From the NCBI GenBank assembly GCA_963422745.1, contig OY730477.1, positions 434,001-498,000 of the forward strand: a stretch of 64,000 nt of DNA, in the 5' to 3' direction. Source of the DNA: G963422745 sp963422745 (GTDB lineage: Bacteria > Actinomycetota > Acidimicrobiia > Acidimicrobiales > Aldehydirespiratoraceae). Position 1 is the first letter of the stretch. Every line of letters begins with the position of its first letter. This document shows, in pieces, positions 62,699 to 64,000 of this stretch. The notes beneath the pieces are model-generated. The model was not told the origin of the DNA. It worked only from the letters and a program-made list of their open reading frames with translations, and made no database searches. Made by a program: the position numbers and the translations under genes.

Positions 62699-62762
62699 CC
62701 GCCGCTGAGTTCCGCGATTAGCCCCATTTCGTTTGCGGCGAGACGATCAGCCCAAAATACGA

Positions 62763-64000
62763 TCAGCCCAAAAGATCGCTGATGCTACGGGTCAGAAAAC
62801 GGCCGTGGCCTGAGCGTCCGACGAATCGTTGATCATCAATAACGAAGTTCCCCCGGCTCAGAACCGTGCGCACCCGGCCTGTGACCTCCACGCCCTGCCA
62901 CACCGAGTTATCGATGTTCATGTGGTGCGTCTCAACCCCGAGCACATGGGTGACGGCAGGGTCGTAGACCACCACGTCGGCGTCCGAGCCCGCAGCAATC
63001 ACCCCTTTGTTCGGGTACAACCCGAACAGGCGTGCCGGTGTGGTTGAGCATGTCTCCACCCAGCGGGCAAGGCTGATTTCGCCGGTGATTACACCGCTGT
63101 GCAGCAGATCCATCCGGTGTTCGATCGTGCCCACACCGTTGGGCACAGCTCGAAAGTCCGAAACGCCCAGCAACTTCTCGTTGTCGCAGAACGGGCAATG
63201 ATCGGTGGATACGACAGCGAGGTCGTCTTGTCGCAAACCCTGCCAGAGCGTGTCGTGGTTGTTTGCGTGACGTAGCGGCGGCGAACAGATGTGACGAAGC
63301 CCGTCCAGCCCTTCACGATCCAGATGCTCGTTGATCGTGAGGTAGAGATACTGCGGGCAGGTCTCCGCAAATACGTTGAGCCCACGTTGACGAGCCCAGA
63401 CGACCTGCTCCAAAGCTTCGGCGGACGACAAGTGCACGATGTACAACGGAGCTCCGGCGACCTCCGCCAGCGCGGCGGCACGGTGAACGGCCTCGCCCTC
63501 GAGGCGAGCCGGGCGGGTGCGACCATGCCACACCGCCGAAGTGTTGCCTCGCGAAGCGGCCTGGTCTCGCAGCACGTCAATGGCCAGGCCGTTCTCGGCG
63601 TGCATCATCACGAGCGCACCAAGCTCCGCGGCTTCCTGCATCGCCCTCAGCAACTGGCCGTCGTCGGAGTAGAGCACCCCGGGGTACGCCATGAAGTACT
63701 TGAAACTCGTGATGCCCTCATCAACAAGCGTCCGCATCTCCTTGATTGACAGGTCGTTGACATCGCCCATCGACAGGTGCAGTCCGTAGTCGATAACACA
63801 TTGGCTGTCGGCTTCGGCGAGTCTTTCTTGCACCGCGTCGCGGACGTGCATCCCTTTCGTCTGCGCTGCGAAGTCGATGACCGTGGTAGTGCCACCCCAA
63901 GCCGCAGCGGCTGTGCCGGAGGCGAAAGTGTCCGACGATGTTGCTTGCGGTGTCATCGGTAGCTGCAGATGGACGTGAACGTCGACGCCTCCGGGCACCA
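62763..64000 (-). CDS. Hydantoinase/dihydropyrimidinase, N-terminus beyond window
   Basis: The C-terminal 411 or more residues of a cyclic-amide hydrolase; the frame continues past the right edge. PGGVDVHVHL is the first metal motif, SFKYFMAYPG carries the carbamylated Lys, and later MMHAENG, YIVHLSSAEAL and VSTDHCPF supply metal and catalytic residues. It opens dihydropyrimidine or hydantoin rings. It is convergent with the dipeptidase gene, and its final bases, including the stop, are duplicated (GATCAGCCCAAAA twice at 62748-62775). With the hydroxylase, deaminases and RidA it completes a ring-opening set. Confidence 0.92.
   Translation of the reverse strand, partial: VPGGVDVHVHLQLPMTPQATSSDTFASGTAAAAWGGTTTVIDFAAQTKGMHVRDAVQERLAEADSQCVIDYGLHLSMGDVNDLSIKEMRTLVDEGITSFKYFMAYPGVLYSDDGQLLRAMQEAAELGALVMMHAENGLAIDVLRDQAASRGNTSAVWHGRTRPARLEGEAVHRAAALAEVAGAPLYIVHLSSAEALEQVVWARQRGLNVFAETCPQYLYLTINEHLDREGLDGLRHICSPPLRHANNHDTLWQGLRQDDLAVVSTDHCPFCDNEKLLGVSDFRAVPNGVGTIEHRMDLLHSGVITGEISLARWVETCSTTPARLFGLYPNKGVIAAGSDADVVVYDPAVTHVLGVETHHMNIDNSVWQGVEVTGRVRTVLSRGNFVIDDQRFVGRSGHGRFLTRSISDLLG

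Overview
The window looks like chromosomal DNA of a high-GC Gram-positive bacterium of the Actinomycetota. It is probably an uncultured member of the Acidimicrobiia, although that placement is inference. The pointers are the GC-rich sequence, frequent GTG/TTG starts, a CrgA-type division protein, several F420/FMN luciferase-like (LLM) oxidoreductases, Thr/Pro-rich lipoproteins and Lys/Arg/Ser/Gly tRNAs scattered between housekeeping genes. No phage, insertion sequence, CRISPR array or rRNA was seen.

Region 1 to 31 kb mixes lipid and ketone metabolism with housekeeping. In order it holds an edge-truncated acyltransferase, acetoacetate-CoA ligase, a D-aminoacylase-like amidohydrolase, a selenocysteine glutathione peroxidase, a SnoaL-like protein, a cysteine-dioxygenase-type cupin, an acetoacetate-decarboxylase-like protein, an amidohydrolase and a family III CoA-transferase. 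Next come GlnRS, a MaoC-like protein, three tRNAs, leucyl/phenylalanyl-tRNA-protein transferase, two surface-anchored proteins, tRNA-Lys, an alpha/beta hydrolase, a sulfatase, an MFS carrier, a CocE-type lipoprotein hydrolase and an ABC exporter. This part ends with a nicotinate/nicotinamide salvage pair, AroQ and a choline-sulfatase-like enzyme. Region 31 to 41 kb holds tRNA-Ser, TadA, LspA, a DUF5990-type protein, tRNA-Gly, Dcd, CrgA, DoxX, an ArsR-permease pair, a MOSC protein and a PpiC lipoprotein.

Region 40.9 to 64 kb is the most interesting part, two catabolic gene sets facing away from a shared control region near 50 kb. The minus-strand operon encodes an ABC importer, an FAD oxidoreductase, an LLM oxidoreductase, a cytosine-deaminase-like hydrolase, a UbiD-type decarboxylase and its UbiX prenyl-flavin synthase. 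Most of its junctions overlap by 4 bases. The plus-strand side encodes another LLM enzyme, a flavodoxin-fold reductase, a molybdenum hydroxylase (FAD subunit plus a fused large subunit), an SsnA-type aminohydrolase, XdhC, YqeB, YqeC, a third LLM enzyme and a VanX-like dipeptidase. A RidA protein and a hydantoinase lie on the opposite strand. Together these suggest degradation of a nitrogen heterocycle (purine- or pyrimidine-like) with a selenium-dependent molybdenum hydroxylase. The substrate is unknown.

Two observations stand out. The glutathione peroxidase at 5317-5802 reads through an in-frame TGA exactly at the catalytic position. The TGA is followed by a hairpin whose apical GCAGGUCUGC matches, from memory, the bacterial selenocysteine insertion element of E. 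coli fdhF. The genome therefore probably uses selenium both as selenocysteine and in a molybdenum hydroxylase. Second, the molybdenum hydroxylase keeps a full-length [2Fe-2S] domain in which all eight cluster cysteines are replaced.

The intergenic DNA is full of local tandem duplications that often begin at the stop codon of a gene or include the end of a tRNA. They range from 13-17 bp doublets to arrays of 66, 77, 91 and 104 bp units.
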